From: Streptomyces sp. B21-083
GTDB lineage: Bacteria > Actinomycetota > Actinomycetes > Streptomycetales > Streptomycetaceae
Direction: 5' to 3'
DNA length: 49,114 nucleotides
Assembly (NCBI RefSeq): GCF_036898825.1
Contig: NZ_JARUND010000005.1
Coordinates: forward strand, 1 to 49,114
Part shown: positions 1 to 7,172 of the stretch, piece by piece
Layout of the letters: each line of letters begins with the position of its first letter
Numbering within the stretch: position 1 is the first letter of the stretch
Made by a program: the position numbers and the translations under genes
Notes under the pieces: model-generated
Told to the model about the DNA's origin: nothing
The model's database searches: none
What the model saw: the letters and a program-made list of their open reading frames with translations, nothing else

Positions 1-190
1 GGGCCCCAAGGCGCGAAGCGCCTTTTAGGGGGGCCCACCGCGATAGCGGCTGACCGTTAGGGAAGGGTCTTTTCCGCCCCGTGGCCGTAGGCCACTGAGG
101 GGGCGGGATTCCTCTATGGACCCGCGAAGCGGGGACACGTCCGCCCGTGCCCGAAGGGCACTTAGGGGGCGGACCAGCCCGGAGGGCTGT
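1..190. other. Telomere-like cluster of packed palindromes
   Basis: Six hairpins follow one another almost without gaps, each closed by a GNA trinucleotide. AAGGCGC-GAA-GCGCCTT (8-24) is nested in GGGCCCC/GGGGCCC (1-7 with 30-36). CCGC/GCGG lies at 38-49. GTGGCC-GTA-GGCCAC (81-95) is nested in CCGCCCC/GGGGCGG (74-80 with 100-106). CCCGC-GAA-GCGGG lies at 121-133. GTGCCC-GAA-GGGCAC (147-161) is nested in GTCCGCCC/GGGCGGAC (139-146 with 167-174). CAGCCC-GGA-GGGCTG lies at 175-189. Known Streptomyces telomeres are tightly packed palindromes with GNA-type loops and are capped by a terminal protein; a tpg gene lies at 33662. The sequence does not start with the common CCCGCGG telomere motif, so it would be an atypical telomere. 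That position 1 is the physical end is inference. Confidence 0.55.
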
Positions 191-216
191 CGATTGGCCG
201 CGCATTTTGGGCATGG

Positions 217-250
217 AAAAAGGGTGGCGATTCCAGCGCCACCCTTTTTC
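217..250 (-). terminator. Hairpin terminator of the 288-1245 operon
   Basis: GGGTGGCG (222-229) pairs with CGCCACCC (237-244), with A-runs to the left and T-runs to the right. Read on the minus strand it is a stem followed by a U-run just downstream of the stop at 288, so it is a good intrinsic terminator. Confidence 0.7.
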
Positions 251-287
251 TGTTGCCTAGTTGTTATCTAGGCCGTTCCTCTTGCGG

Positions 288-422
288 TTAATCCATGGTC
301 ATTGCGGCGAGCCATTCGGCCGCTTCCATGCCGTCGAGCGTGCCGTCCGGGCCGAAGTCTTGGGGCGTGAGCTCGATCCCGTGCTCGGCCGCCTCCGCGA
401 TGATCGCGGCGGGCTCGCTCAT
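288..422 (-). CDS. Small hypothetical acidic protein (44 aa)
   Basis: Third gene of a three-gene minus-strand operon. Its ATG overlaps the stop of the upstream gene as ATGA (419-422), which indicates translational coupling. The product is 44 residues, acidic (several Glu/Asp), with no transmembrane stretch or recognisable motif. The pattern GPDGTLDGMEAAEWLAAM resembles a short helical protein and nothing more specific can be said. A hairpin terminator follows directly. Function is unknown. The coupling to two other genes next to a telomere-like end suggests a plasmid-borne accessory role. Confidence 0.55.
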   Translation of the reverse strand: MSEPAAIIAEAAEHGIELTPQDFGPDGTLDGMEAAEWLAAMTMD

Positions 423-691
423 TCCTCGCCCTCCTCGGCGAGCTCGGCCTCGTAGTGCATGTAACCGGCCTCGACGAGGCGTTCCGGCTCGACGTCGTTG
501 ATCCGGGCGAGGTGGAACAGGTCCGCGAGGAGGTCCCCGCCAACCTCCCTGAGCTCGTCCTCGCCGACGTTGAGAGTCCCGTCGAAGTAGTTTTGCCCGG
601 TCTCCTTTCCGAAGGCTTCCAGGGCCGTAAGCGCCCAATGGGCGCGGGTGCGGTTGGCCTCCTCGGGGCCCTCGTCGTAGATGCTGGTCAC
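419..691 (-). CDS. Hypothetical 90-aa protein
   Basis: Second gene of the operon. The GTG start overlaps the preceding stop as GTGA (688-691), so the longer open frame that extends upstream is read-through in the wrong phase of the first gene. The protein (starting VTSIYDEGPEEANRTRAH) is rich in Glu and Ala. The stretch VGGDLLADLFHLARINDVEPERLVEAG resembles the dimeric all-alpha helical pattern of MazG/dUTPase-like or other small helical proteins, but no catalytic signature can be confirmed. It is followed by a 4-bp overlap with the 44-aa gene. Function unknown. Confidence 0.6.
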   Translation of the reverse strand: MTSIYDEGPEEANRTRAHWALTALEAFGKETGQNYFDGTLNVGEDELREVGGDLLADLFHLARINDVEPERLVEAGYMHYEAELAEEGEE

Positions 692-1245
692 TTGTTCCAC
701 CCCCACCAAGAGCCGATTTCCTCGACGGTCTCGCCGTAGTTCTCCTCGACCATTTCCGCGAATGAGGCACCGGGCTTTCCGAGGCACATAAGCGCCGCGT
801 TTACGACGAGGTTGATTGCGTCCTCTTCGGGCTCGCCGAGACTGATGGATTCGAGGACCATATCGGCACCCTCGTTTACAGCGGAGCGGATTTGGTCCTC
901 GGTGAATCCGAATCGCGGGAGGGCGATTCCTGCGCGCCGTGCGTCGATGTACCTGCCGAGAGCTTCCGTCGCGCCAATCTGCGAAATGGTCCGGGCGTAT
1001 TCGGCGTTCGGGCACTGGTCCGAGGTGAGGAATTCCTCTACGGCCGCCATGAGGTCCGTGAGTGCGGCGGCGGGGTCGGAGACGTACCCGAGGGTTCCGT
1101 CGGCTCCCACGGCCCATACGTCGGTGCCGTCGAGGTCGATATCGGAGACGGCGAGGAGTTCACCGCATCCAATGCACTTGAACATTCCGTCGGCCTGAAT
1201 GCCGAACGGGGATTCTGCGCATGAGGCACAGATGATTGTCACCAT
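688..1245 (-). CDS. Hypothetical zinc-ribbon-like protein (185 aa)
   Basis: First gene of the operon 1245 to 288. The ATG is preceded by AAAGGTGA, a plausible ribosome binding site. The N-terminus carries two CxxC pairs (Cys6/Cys9 and Cys24/Cys27), the usual layout of a small zinc ribbon. A helical, acidic region of about 150 residues follows and ends in SWWGWNK. No enzyme motif was recognised. The wobble positions look slightly less GC-rich than in the conjugation genes, which may mean a separate origin. Zinc binding is inferred from the cysteine spacing only. Confidence 0.6.
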   Translation of the reverse strand: MVTIICASCAESPFGIQADGMFKCIGCGELLAVSDIDLDGTDVWAVGADGTLGYVSDPAAALTDLMAAVEEFLTSDQCPNAEYARTISQIGATEALGRYIDARRAGIALPRFGFTEDQIRSAVNEGADMVLESISLGEPEEDAINLVVNAALMCLGKPGASFAEMVEENYGETVEEIGSWWGWNK

Positions 1246-1267
1246 GGGGTCACCTTTCGGGGTTGAT

Positions 1268-1516
1268 CTTCCGTGGCGGTGACCAGGAAGCCACGCGGCG
1301 CCCCGTGTGCTTTTTGGCCCGGTGCGCGCCGTAGGCGCAGGGCCAAAAACTTTTCCGGTGAACGCGCCGAAGGCGCCCGGAAAAGCGGTCCGCGCTTGCG
1401 CGGACTGAATCGCGGTGAACGCGCCGAAGGCGCCCGCGATTCACCCGCAGGGCCCGCCAGGGCCCGGAGGGCGGCCCTCGGGGCGCCGTGTGGCAGCCTG
1501 GGCACCGCCACGGAAG
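1268..1516. repeat. Multi-branched 249-bp palindromic structure
   Basis: The outer arms 1268-1281 (CTTCCGTGGCGGTG) and 1503-1516 are perfect reverse complements. They continue inward as a 23-bp arm with three mismatches (1283-1305 with 1479-1501), giving a stem of about 38 bp. Inside are four consecutive hairpins: TTTTTGGCCC/GGGCCAAAAA (1311-1349), TTTTCCGG/CCGGAAAA (1351-1384), GTCCGCGC/GCGCGGAC (1388-1405) and AATCGCGG/CCGCGATT (1408-1441). The second and fourth contain the same inner hairpin GCGCC-GAA-GGCGC but different outer stems that each pair perfectly, so the pairing itself appears to be maintained. It sits between the 1245 and 1647 genes. It may be an internal telomere-like remnant, a protein-bound cruciform or a structured RNA. 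Confidence 0.7.
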
Positions 1517-1593
1517 AAAAGGGCCCGTAGGGCCGCTCTAGGGCCTCGCTGCGCCCTGCTGCGCCGCCCCCGCCATGCTGCGCCCCGAACATG

Positions 1594-1632
1594 CGAGGAC
1601 CCCCCTCCCGGCCTGCGGGAGGGGGGTCCTCG
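1594..1632 (-). terminator. Strong hairpin terminator after the 1647 gene
   Basis: A perfect 17-bp stem (1594-1610 with 1616-1632) with a five-base loop lies directly downstream of the stop of the minus-strand gene at 1647. It lacks a long T-run, as is usual for Streptomyces terminators. Confidence 0.65.
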
Positions 1633-1646
1633 GGTGTGCTGCGGTG

Positions 1647-2546
1647 CTACGCCGCTCCGTGCCTTGCTGCGCCGCTCGCCACCCACTGGACGACGTCGCG
1701 GGCGCGCAGCTCGTCGCCGTCGAGGAGGCCGAGGAGACGCTCGGAGAGTTCGAGGGCGGTCTCGGCGTCCTCGCTCCGCAGGTAGCGCCATGCGGCGTGG
1801 GCGTTGCGGATCGCTCGCTCGTTGTCCGTCTCGGGCTGCGCCTTGGCCTCCTGGCGGCGCTCGGCGGTGTCGAGGAGGAGCTCGGTCACCTCGGCCCACT
1901 CTCCGGACTGCGGCGACTGCCGCACTGTGAGCGCGGCCCGGACGGTCAGCACGTTGACGGTGTACGGGTGCAGCGGGCCGTACTCCCCGGTGAGCGCGGT
2001 CTCGATGCGGTCGGCGGTGATGATGGCCTCGGCCAACCTGCCGGCCTTTTCGTACGCGACGAGCTCGCTCCACGCACCGGAGTATTCGGCCGGCAGGAGC
2101 GCGGCCCACTCCGGAGACATGTCGGGGCGCGCCTCGGCTGCGCCGGTTGTCCTGGCCGCGGTGGGGGGCCGAGTGGCGGCGGCTTGCTGCGCCCGCTGGA
2201 CGGCGGGGGCCGGGGGCGCGGTGGGGGGCGCTGGGGGTGCCTGTACCGGCACCGGGGCGGGCGGCGGTGCCGGTACGGGGTGAGGGCGGTCAAGGGTCGT
2301 CACGGTGCCGTCTACGGCCACGATGAGGGGCCAGGCCGACCCGTCCTGTTCCTTGGCCACGGCGCGGACCGGGCGGCCGTGTAGCGCAGCCTTGATGCGC
2401 ACCTCGGCGAGGGCGGCGAGGCGTGCGGCGTTGACGTCACCGCCGCCGCTGGTGATCTCCTCGCCGTCGACTGTGGCCGTGCCGGACGAGCTGAGCATGA
2501 TCGTGTAAACCGGGGTCGGAGGGATCTGGTCGGGGTCGGTGCTCAT
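1647..2546 (-). CDS. Hypothetical TPR-like protein at the end of the T4SS cluster
   Basis: 299 residues. The ATG at 2546 has a purine-rich ribosome binding site (GGAGAAAGAAG) and removes 50 out-of-family residues of the longer open frame. The N-terminal ~85 residues (YTIMLSSSGTATVDGEEIT) form a small beta-rich domain. A Pro/Ala-rich linker (about 90-150) follows, then a helical C-terminus with repeats such as AYEKAGRLAEAIITADRIETALTGEYGPLHPYTV, typical of tetratricopeptide-like modules. It is the last gene of the minus-strand conjugation cluster, just after the cell-wall hydrolase, so a cytoplasmic accessory role in transfer is plausible. No catalytic residues were seen. Confidence 0.7.
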   Translation of the reverse strand: MSTDPDQIPPTPVYTIMLSSSGTATVDGEEITSGGGDVNAARLAALAEVRIKAALHGRPVRAVAKEQDGSAWPLIVAVDGTVTTLDRPHPVPAPPPAPVPVQAPPAPPTAPPAPAVQRAQQAAATRPPTAARTTGAAEARPDMSPEWAALLPAEYSGAWSELVAYEKAGRLAEAIITADRIETALTGEYGPLHPYTVNVLTVRAALTVRQSPQSGEWAEVTELLLDTAERRQEAKAQPETDNERAIRNAHAAWRYLRSEDAETALELSERLLGLLDGDELRARDVVQWVASGAARHGAA

Positions 2547-2562
2547 GGTCTTCTTTCTCCGC

Positions 2563-3774
2563 CTATCCACCCTTGGGGAAATAGGGCGGGGCCCATCCGA
2601 GATAGGTAGCGCCCCACTTGGTTTCGATATCTGTTGCGTCGACCACGTCGATATAGCCGGGACGCACGATATCGTTGCTGGCGATTTTCCCGCCACCTAG
2701 ATATACGGCGACATGCCCCGCCCGAGATCCGGTGTCCCAATACATCAAGGCGCCGGGGGGTGGGTTCCTGTCCTTGTCATGCTTGAGGGCGGGTGGCATT
2801 TCCTTGTAGTGGTCAATCGCGTACGTGACTCCGGAGAAGTTCCAGCCGTACACCTGGGCAACGAACGCGAGGCAGGCGCGGTACCACTCACCCGACCCGT
2901 TCTCTGCCTCGTTCCGTGCCCACTTGATCGCTTCGGCGGTGCTGCGGGGGTTCTCGACCTGGTGAGGCCATGGGGCGTCGCCGTCGTGGAACGGCTGTCC
3001 CGGCTTGCCGGGTGTTCCCGATCCCGCGCCGTCGGTGTAGCACTCCTCGGGGCTGTTGGTCTGGTCGTCACCGTTGGCGGCGTCGTCGGTCGGGTCCTCG
3101 GTGCCGGCGCCTGCCTCGCCCTTACGGTCGAGGTCGATACCGGCCTGTTCGGCGATCTGACGGGCGGCGTCCTCCTGGCCCGCGTAGAGCTCAGGGTGTG
3201 CGGACGCCTGCACCTTCTGCGCAGCGTCCCCGAGGGGCATGGTCTGCCATCCCTGTATGTCCGTCAGTCCGTGTATCCCCCGGGTCGACTTGGGGTCGGC
3301 CCCGAACAGGAACATCCCGGCCGAGTACGTCGGTTTCATGATCTGTTCTTTGGTGCCCCACCCCTGCGAGGGGCGTTGCTGAAACAGGCCGACTGAGTCG
3401 CGGTCGCCGTGATCCAAGTTGAGGAGCGTCGACTCCTGTAGCGCCGTCATCAGGGCGACGAGGGTTGCGCGTCCGGACAGGCCGCCGTCTGCGGCCACCT
3501 TGTCAATGATCTTGGCGTTGGCTATCTGGTCATCGCGGTAGTTGGCGCTGCCGGGGTTCTGTGCCGTCCCCTCGCCGTCGTCGCCGAGGTCGACCCCGGG
3601 GGTTCCTCGGCCGCCGCAACTGTCGGCGAAAGCCTTGCCCCCGATGCCGGCGCCGAAGATGCCGACGAGCAGAAGGAAGATGAGGAACCCCACGGCGCCG
3701 ACGGCCCCGGCCTTGATGGCGAACCCGCGGCCCGCCACCTTGGCCAGAGCGCCGAGCGCATCGCGTCCGTCCAC
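2563..3774 (-). CDS. VirB1-like bifunctional cell-wall hydrolase (SLT-like + NlpC/P60-like)
   Basis: 403 residues. The GTG start shares a base with the upstream TAG stop (TAGTG), so the longer frame is not used. One membrane helix lies at about 24-48. A lysozyme-like segment follows at about 95-150 (ALQESTLLNLDHGDRDSVG and FQQRPSQGWGT) with Glu114 as the probable general acid. An NlpC/P60-like amidase lies at about 280-400 with Cys301 (YRACLAFV) and His354 (GHVAVYLG). The family opens a local gap in peptidoglycan for assembly of a conjugation channel. It sits in a tightly packed T4SS-like operon downstream of VirB6- and VirB8-like genes. The active sites appear intact, so I expect a functional murein hydrolase anchored outside the membrane. 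Confidence 0.85.
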   Translation of the reverse strand: MDGRDALGALAKVAGRGFAIKAGAVGAVGFLIFLLLVGIFGAGIGGKAFADSCGGRGTPGVDLGDDGEGTAQNPGSANYRDDQIANAKIIDKVAADGGLSGRATLVALMTALQESTLLNLDHGDRDSVGLFQQRPSQGWGTKEQIMKPTYSAGMFLFGADPKSTRGIHGLTDIQGWQTMPLGDAAQKVQASAHPELYAGQEDAARQIAEQAGIDLDRKGEAGAGTEDPTDDAANGDDQTNSPEECYTDGAGSGTPGKPGQPFHDGDAPWPHQVENPRSTAEAIKWARNEAENGSGEWYRACLAFVAQVYGWNFSGVTYAIDHYKEMPPALKHDKDRNPPPGALMYWDTGSRAGHVAVYLGGGKIASNDIVRPGYIDVVDATDIETKWGATYLGWAPPYFPKGG

Positions 3775-4559
3775 TACAGCCCCAGAATCCGGGAGACGCG
3801 CCAGGCGCTGCCGCTGGGGTTGGTCAACTCGACCTGTAGAACGTGCTGTTCGTCGGAGTTGGTGTATCCCTCGACGTGGACTTTCGCGGTGACCTGCCGC
3901 CACACCCTGAGTGGGGTGTCTACCGGGAGGTTCTCCTTTGCCGGGGACGGGCTCGCCTTGATGGTGCTCACGGTGGCCACGCCGCCGTGACTGACGAGCT
4001 TGTCCCACGCCGGATCACTCGACGAGGCGAGGTTCTCGACGAGTGCCGGCGCCATGTACGGGGCCGCCCGCAGGACGGAAGCGGTGGGCTTCCCGTCGGC
4101 TGGAGGGTTGCGGGTGAGGTAGAGCCGGATCGCCTCCTCGGCGACGTGATCGGGCTTACTCAGGTCGACGGCCGGGGACGAGCTCGGCGAGGAGCTCGGG
4201 GAGCTCGTCGCCGTCTCGTCCGTTCCCGGCTTGTCGTCCTCGGCCGCCGGGGTGGGGCTCGCACTCACCGAGGCGCCGGGCCGGTTGTCCCCGCCGTTCA
4301 GTCCTGGCCACAACCACCGGGCGCCCGCGCCGATTCCGAGGATCAGGGCGACGATCACCAGGGCGGCCGTCGGCTTGATCGGGTCTCGACGGCGTTCCTC
4401 GCGCACCCACTGTGTGGTGCGGCGGCGGGCGTCGGTGCGGTGAGCCTTCCTGGCACGTCGCCGTTCACGGCGGCGGCCGGTGTCGACCTCCTCGGGGTAG
4501 TCCCACGTGCGCAGGATCTCGCGCCACTCCTGGGGGGTGCGGTCGTCGTCCTTGGACAT
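3774..4559 (-). CDS. Bitopic membrane protein, VirB8/TcpC-like
   Basis: 261 residues. A very basic N-terminal cytoplasmic region (residues 28-62, many Arg) is followed by one membrane helix (about 66-86), a Ser/Pro/Asp-rich linker (SSPSSSPSSSP) and a C-terminal extracellular domain containing EEAIRLYLTRNPP and VTAKVHVEGYTNSDEQHVLQVELT. That is the NTF2-like layout of VirB8-family channel proteins. It lies between the VirB6-like gene (3 bp away) and the hydrolase (overlapping stop/start). A second protein of similar design is encoded at 10639-11760. Assignment to VirB8 is by topology and context, not by a unique motif. Confidence 0.65.
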   Translation of the reverse strand: MSKDDDRTPQEWREILRTWDYPEEVDTGRRRERRRARKAHRTDARRRTTQWVREERRRDPIKPTAALVIVALILGIGAGARWLWPGLNGGDNRPGASVSASPTPAAEDDKPGTDETATSSPSSSPSSSPAVDLSKPDHVAEEAIRLYLTRNPPADGKPTASVLRAAPYMAPALVENLASSSDPAWDKLVSHGGVATVSTIKASPSPAKENLPVDTPLRVWRQVTAKVHVEGYTNSDEQHVLQVELTNPSGSAWRVSRILGL

Positions 4560-4562
4560 GCG

Positions 4563-6566
4563 TCACCCCTTCGGGGTTCGTGGTGCGGGAACTGCGGGAC
4601 GTCGAGCGGGCGCTACTGCCTTGGGCGGTGGCGTCGTGCTCCTGGCGGGCCGGGCCGCGGCAGGCTTGGGCGGCGGCCCGTTGGGGGTGCTGCGGATGAC
4701 GGTCGCCTGAATCACCTTCGGGCCGTCACCGGGTGCCGAGGGCGGGAGGGCCTGACGGAATCCGCCGGGGGTGGGGGCGATGCCCGTCTCGGGCCGCAGG
4801 ACCGCGCTCGGGGCCCTACCGCCTGCCGTGCCGCCTGTCCCTGCCGTCCCTGCCGGGAGGGACGGACGGGGCCGGGAGGAGGGCGAGGGCGGGATCGCGG
4901 CGGCGCCCTTGCCGGACGGCGCGGACCGGTCTCGGTCGAGGGTGATCACGGGACCGGTGTCGGCCCGGCCGGTGCCGACGGGAAGCGCCGGGCCCGGATC
5001 GGCCGGGAGGGGCCGCGGCGCGGGCGGGCGCTGCGGAACCCGCGTGATGGTCACGCCGTAGTCGTCGGCCATGCCACCACCGCCGGGCGGGAGGGCAGGA
5101 CCGCCGCCGCCGCCGCCACCGCCGCCGCCTCCTCCTCCCCCGGTGCCGCTCGGTCGGCGGCGGGTGGTGACGGGCTGGTAATCGTGGTCACTGCCGCGTC
5201 GGCGGCCTCGGCCGCCGTTCCCGCCGCCGAGGGCCTTCGCGGCGAGGAACCCGGCCATGGCGCCGCCGCTGGTCCCGCTCACGCCGACGATCTGCGCAAT
5301 GACCGCGCGGAACTTCATCGCGACGATGGCGGCGGCGATCGAGAGGCCCGAGGTCGGGAGCCATCCGTATTGGTTGAACATGGCCGTGCACGCTGCCTGT
5401 ACGGCTAGCACCGCGCCGAGGACCAGGGTCGCGATGATGCTTTCGAGGGTTCGGGCGAGCACCTGATCGAACCAGGCAAGGCCCCATTGCCGGGGGCGCC
5501 CCGGGATCACCCAGAGGCACGCGAAGAACACCCCGGTTAGCAGGAGCATTAGGGCGCCGAGGAGGCTCGCCAGTGAGGTAAAGGCGAGCATGAGAACGAG
5601 GGCGGCGAACAGGATCACGGAAATGAGCGCGGGCAGTGTGACCATGATTCGGCCGACGGGTGAATGCCCCTGACGCCAGGTCACAGAGTCGCTGCCGACT
5701 GCCTCGTCATCGACGTTGTCTTGCAGCCACTCTTTCCGCTTGTCCTTGTCGGCGCCTTGCTTGAGGAGCTCGTCGCCGTACTTCTCACACACCTCGAATG
5801 AACCGAAATTCGCGACGCACCACGGCGTGGCCACATAGGACCGCCACACGGCATCCGAGCTCTTTCGGAGCATGTCGTCACGGCCGTTACCGGTGAACTT
5901 CGGCTTATGGTCCATCTCGAACGGGAAGTCGGCCGAACCGTCGCCGATGCCGGCGGATGCCGCATCCATGGTGACGCTCGCGCCGACGGTGCGTGCGGTG
6001 TCGATGCCGCTCACCCACGTGCCGGGGCTGGTCAGGAGCGAGATCGACACGACTCCGGAGATCATCACCCAAGCGATTTGGGAGAGGCCGCCCTCGCCGC
6101 CTCCTCGGCGGTTCTGCACGAACGCGACGAGGGCCCCGACGGCGAGCGCGCTCGGAAGGAGCGTTTGCGTCATCCCCTTCGCGGCCCCGCCGATGCTCTT
6201 TGTGATGGCGTCTTGAAGCGGCGGGATCGAGGTCAGTTGGAAAATCCACTGCACAATGACGACGCACGCCGTACCAATGACGGCAATTAGGGCCATGCAG
6301 ATATCCGCGATGGCTTCGGCCATCGGATCGAGGATGTCCCACTTTCCATAATCGGAGTCGAGTTGCCAGAGGTTGGGATTGCTGTACGTCTCGTACAACG
6401 TCCCTTGCCCCTTGGGGACTTTGGAGTCTGGCGACGGCATGAGGTCGCCGATTCCGACCGGGTCGATATCGGCGGCGTGCGCGTGCCCGGCGAACACCAT
6501 GAGTGTGGTGAACGCGAACATCAATGGAATGAGTACGGTCCGCATACGCGGAACGGTGACGAGCAT
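4563..6566 (-). CDS. VirB6-like polytopic T4SS membrane protein
   Basis: 667 residues. A signal peptide with AHA-type cleavage near residue 31 is followed by several hydrophobic segments (about 87-115, 135-150, 163-180, then a cluster at about 300-420 including VTLPALISVILFAALVLMLAF). This matches the multi-spanning inner-membrane pore component of actinobacterial T4SS clusters. The last ~230 residues are cytoplasmic or extracytoplasmic low complexity, with a run of 14 glycines (coded around 5101-5145) and Pro/Arg-rich sequence ending in PAPRTPKG. The ATG directly abuts the TAA of the lipoprotein gene (TAAATG). The long disordered tail is unusual for VirB6 and may contact other channel components. 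Confidence 0.75.
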   Translation of the reverse strand: MLVTVPRMRTVLIPLMFAFTTLMVFAGHAHAADIDPVGIGDLMPSPDSKVPKGQGTLYETYSNPNLWQLDSDYGKWDILDPMAEAIADICMALIAVIGTACVVIVQWIFQLTSIPPLQDAITKSIGGAAKGMTQTLLPSALAVGALVAFVQNRRGGGEGGLSQIAWVMISGVVSISLLTSPGTWVSGIDTARTVGASVTMDAASAGIGDGSADFPFEMDHKPKFTGNGRDDMLRKSSDAVWRSYVATPWCVANFGSFEVCEKYGDELLKQGADKDKRKEWLQDNVDDEAVGSDSVTWRQGHSPVGRIMVTLPALISVILFAALVLMLAFTSLASLLGALMLLLTGVFFACLWVIPGRPRQWGLAWFDQVLARTLESIIATLVLGAVLAVQAACTAMFNQYGWLPTSGLSIAAAIVAMKFRAVIAQIVGVSGTSGGAMAGFLAAKALGGGNGGRGRRRGSDHDYQPVTTRRRPSGTGGGGGGGGGGGGGGPALPPGGGGMADDYGVTITRVPQRPPAPRPLPADPGPALPVGTGRADTGPVITLDRDRSAPSGKGAAAIPPSPSSRPRPSLPAGTAGTGGTAGGRAPSAVLRPETGIAPTPGGFRQALPPSAPGDGPKVIQATVIRSTPNGPPPKPAAARPARSTTPPPKAVAPARRPAVPAPRTPKG

Positions 6567-7172
6567 TTACCCCCCTGACAGGGCGGTACGGACCGGCGAG
6601 CCGTGGCCCATATCCCCCGCTTGTACGTCCTCGTGCTGGTCGACCAGCCAGGCCCCGCCGTCTCGGACCAGGCGCAGCGCGCGGCGCGTTGTGGTGGCCT
6701 CCTTGCCGGGCCACTTCACGGTGTAGGTGATCAGGACCCCATATCCGGCCGGGTGGTCCTCGGCGGCCGGCACCTCGACGACGTCCGAGGCGGACACGGG
6801 ACCGGTGTCGGCCCGCTCGGGCCCGCTCGACGAGGGCCTCGCCCGTGGCGTCGGGGTCGAGCCGTCGGCGTAGGTGGGCGGCGAGTAGTCAGGCGAGGGA
6901 CTCGACTCCTCGGGCGTCGGCGAGGCCGAGCTCGGGGCGTTCTCGGCGACGCACTCGGCGACGGTGCCGCCGCGCAGCCTCGCCGTACTCATCTCGCACC
7001 AGGGGCGCCAGTCCTGCCGGTTCTTGGCCTCCTGGTAGGAGCGGGCCACCTTGACGACGGCGTCCGTCGGGTCTGCCGGCGTCTTGCTTCCCCCCTCGTC
7101 CTTGCCGTCCGAGGAGCACCCGGCGAGCGCCAGGGCGCTAACCGTGATCAGTACCGCCGCGGCCCGCTTCAC
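6567..7172 (-). CDS. Lipoprotein of the conjugation cluster
   Basis: 201 residues. The GTG start at 7172 overlaps the VirB4-like stop (GTGA). The N-terminus MKRAAAVLITVSALALAGCSS is a clear lipoprotein signal with lipobox LAGC. The mature part starts with an acidic linker, then a helical segment (VVKVARSYQEAKNRQDWRPWCEMSTARLRGG), a Ser/Pro/Thr-rich stretch and a C-terminal beta-rich module (GYGVLITYTVKWPGKEATTTRRALRLVRDGGAWLV) of NTF2-like appearance. It is probably anchored on the outer face of the membrane as part of the transfer channel. No named family could be fixed. Confidence 0.75.
   Translation of the reverse strand: MKRAAAVLITVSALALAGCSSDGKDEGGSKTPADPTDAVVKVARSYQEAKNRQDWRPWCEMSTARLRGGTVAECVAENAPSSASPTPEESSPSPDYSPPTYADGSTPTPRARPSSSGPERADTGPVSASDVVEVPAAEDHPAGYGVLITYTVKWPGKEATTTRRALRLVRDGGAWLVDQHEDVQAGDMGHGSPVRTALSGG

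Noticed and set aside
1239..1592. Open frames across the palindrome at 1268-1516 on both strands
   Set aside because: Their sequence is dictated by hairpins and is repetitive; no ribosome binding site, and pairing is conserved rather than codons.
2563..4008. Longer N-terminus of the cell-wall hydrolase up to 4008
   Set aside because: The extension lies inside the 3774-4559 gene; the TAGTG overlap and membrane helix position fit the GTG at 3774.
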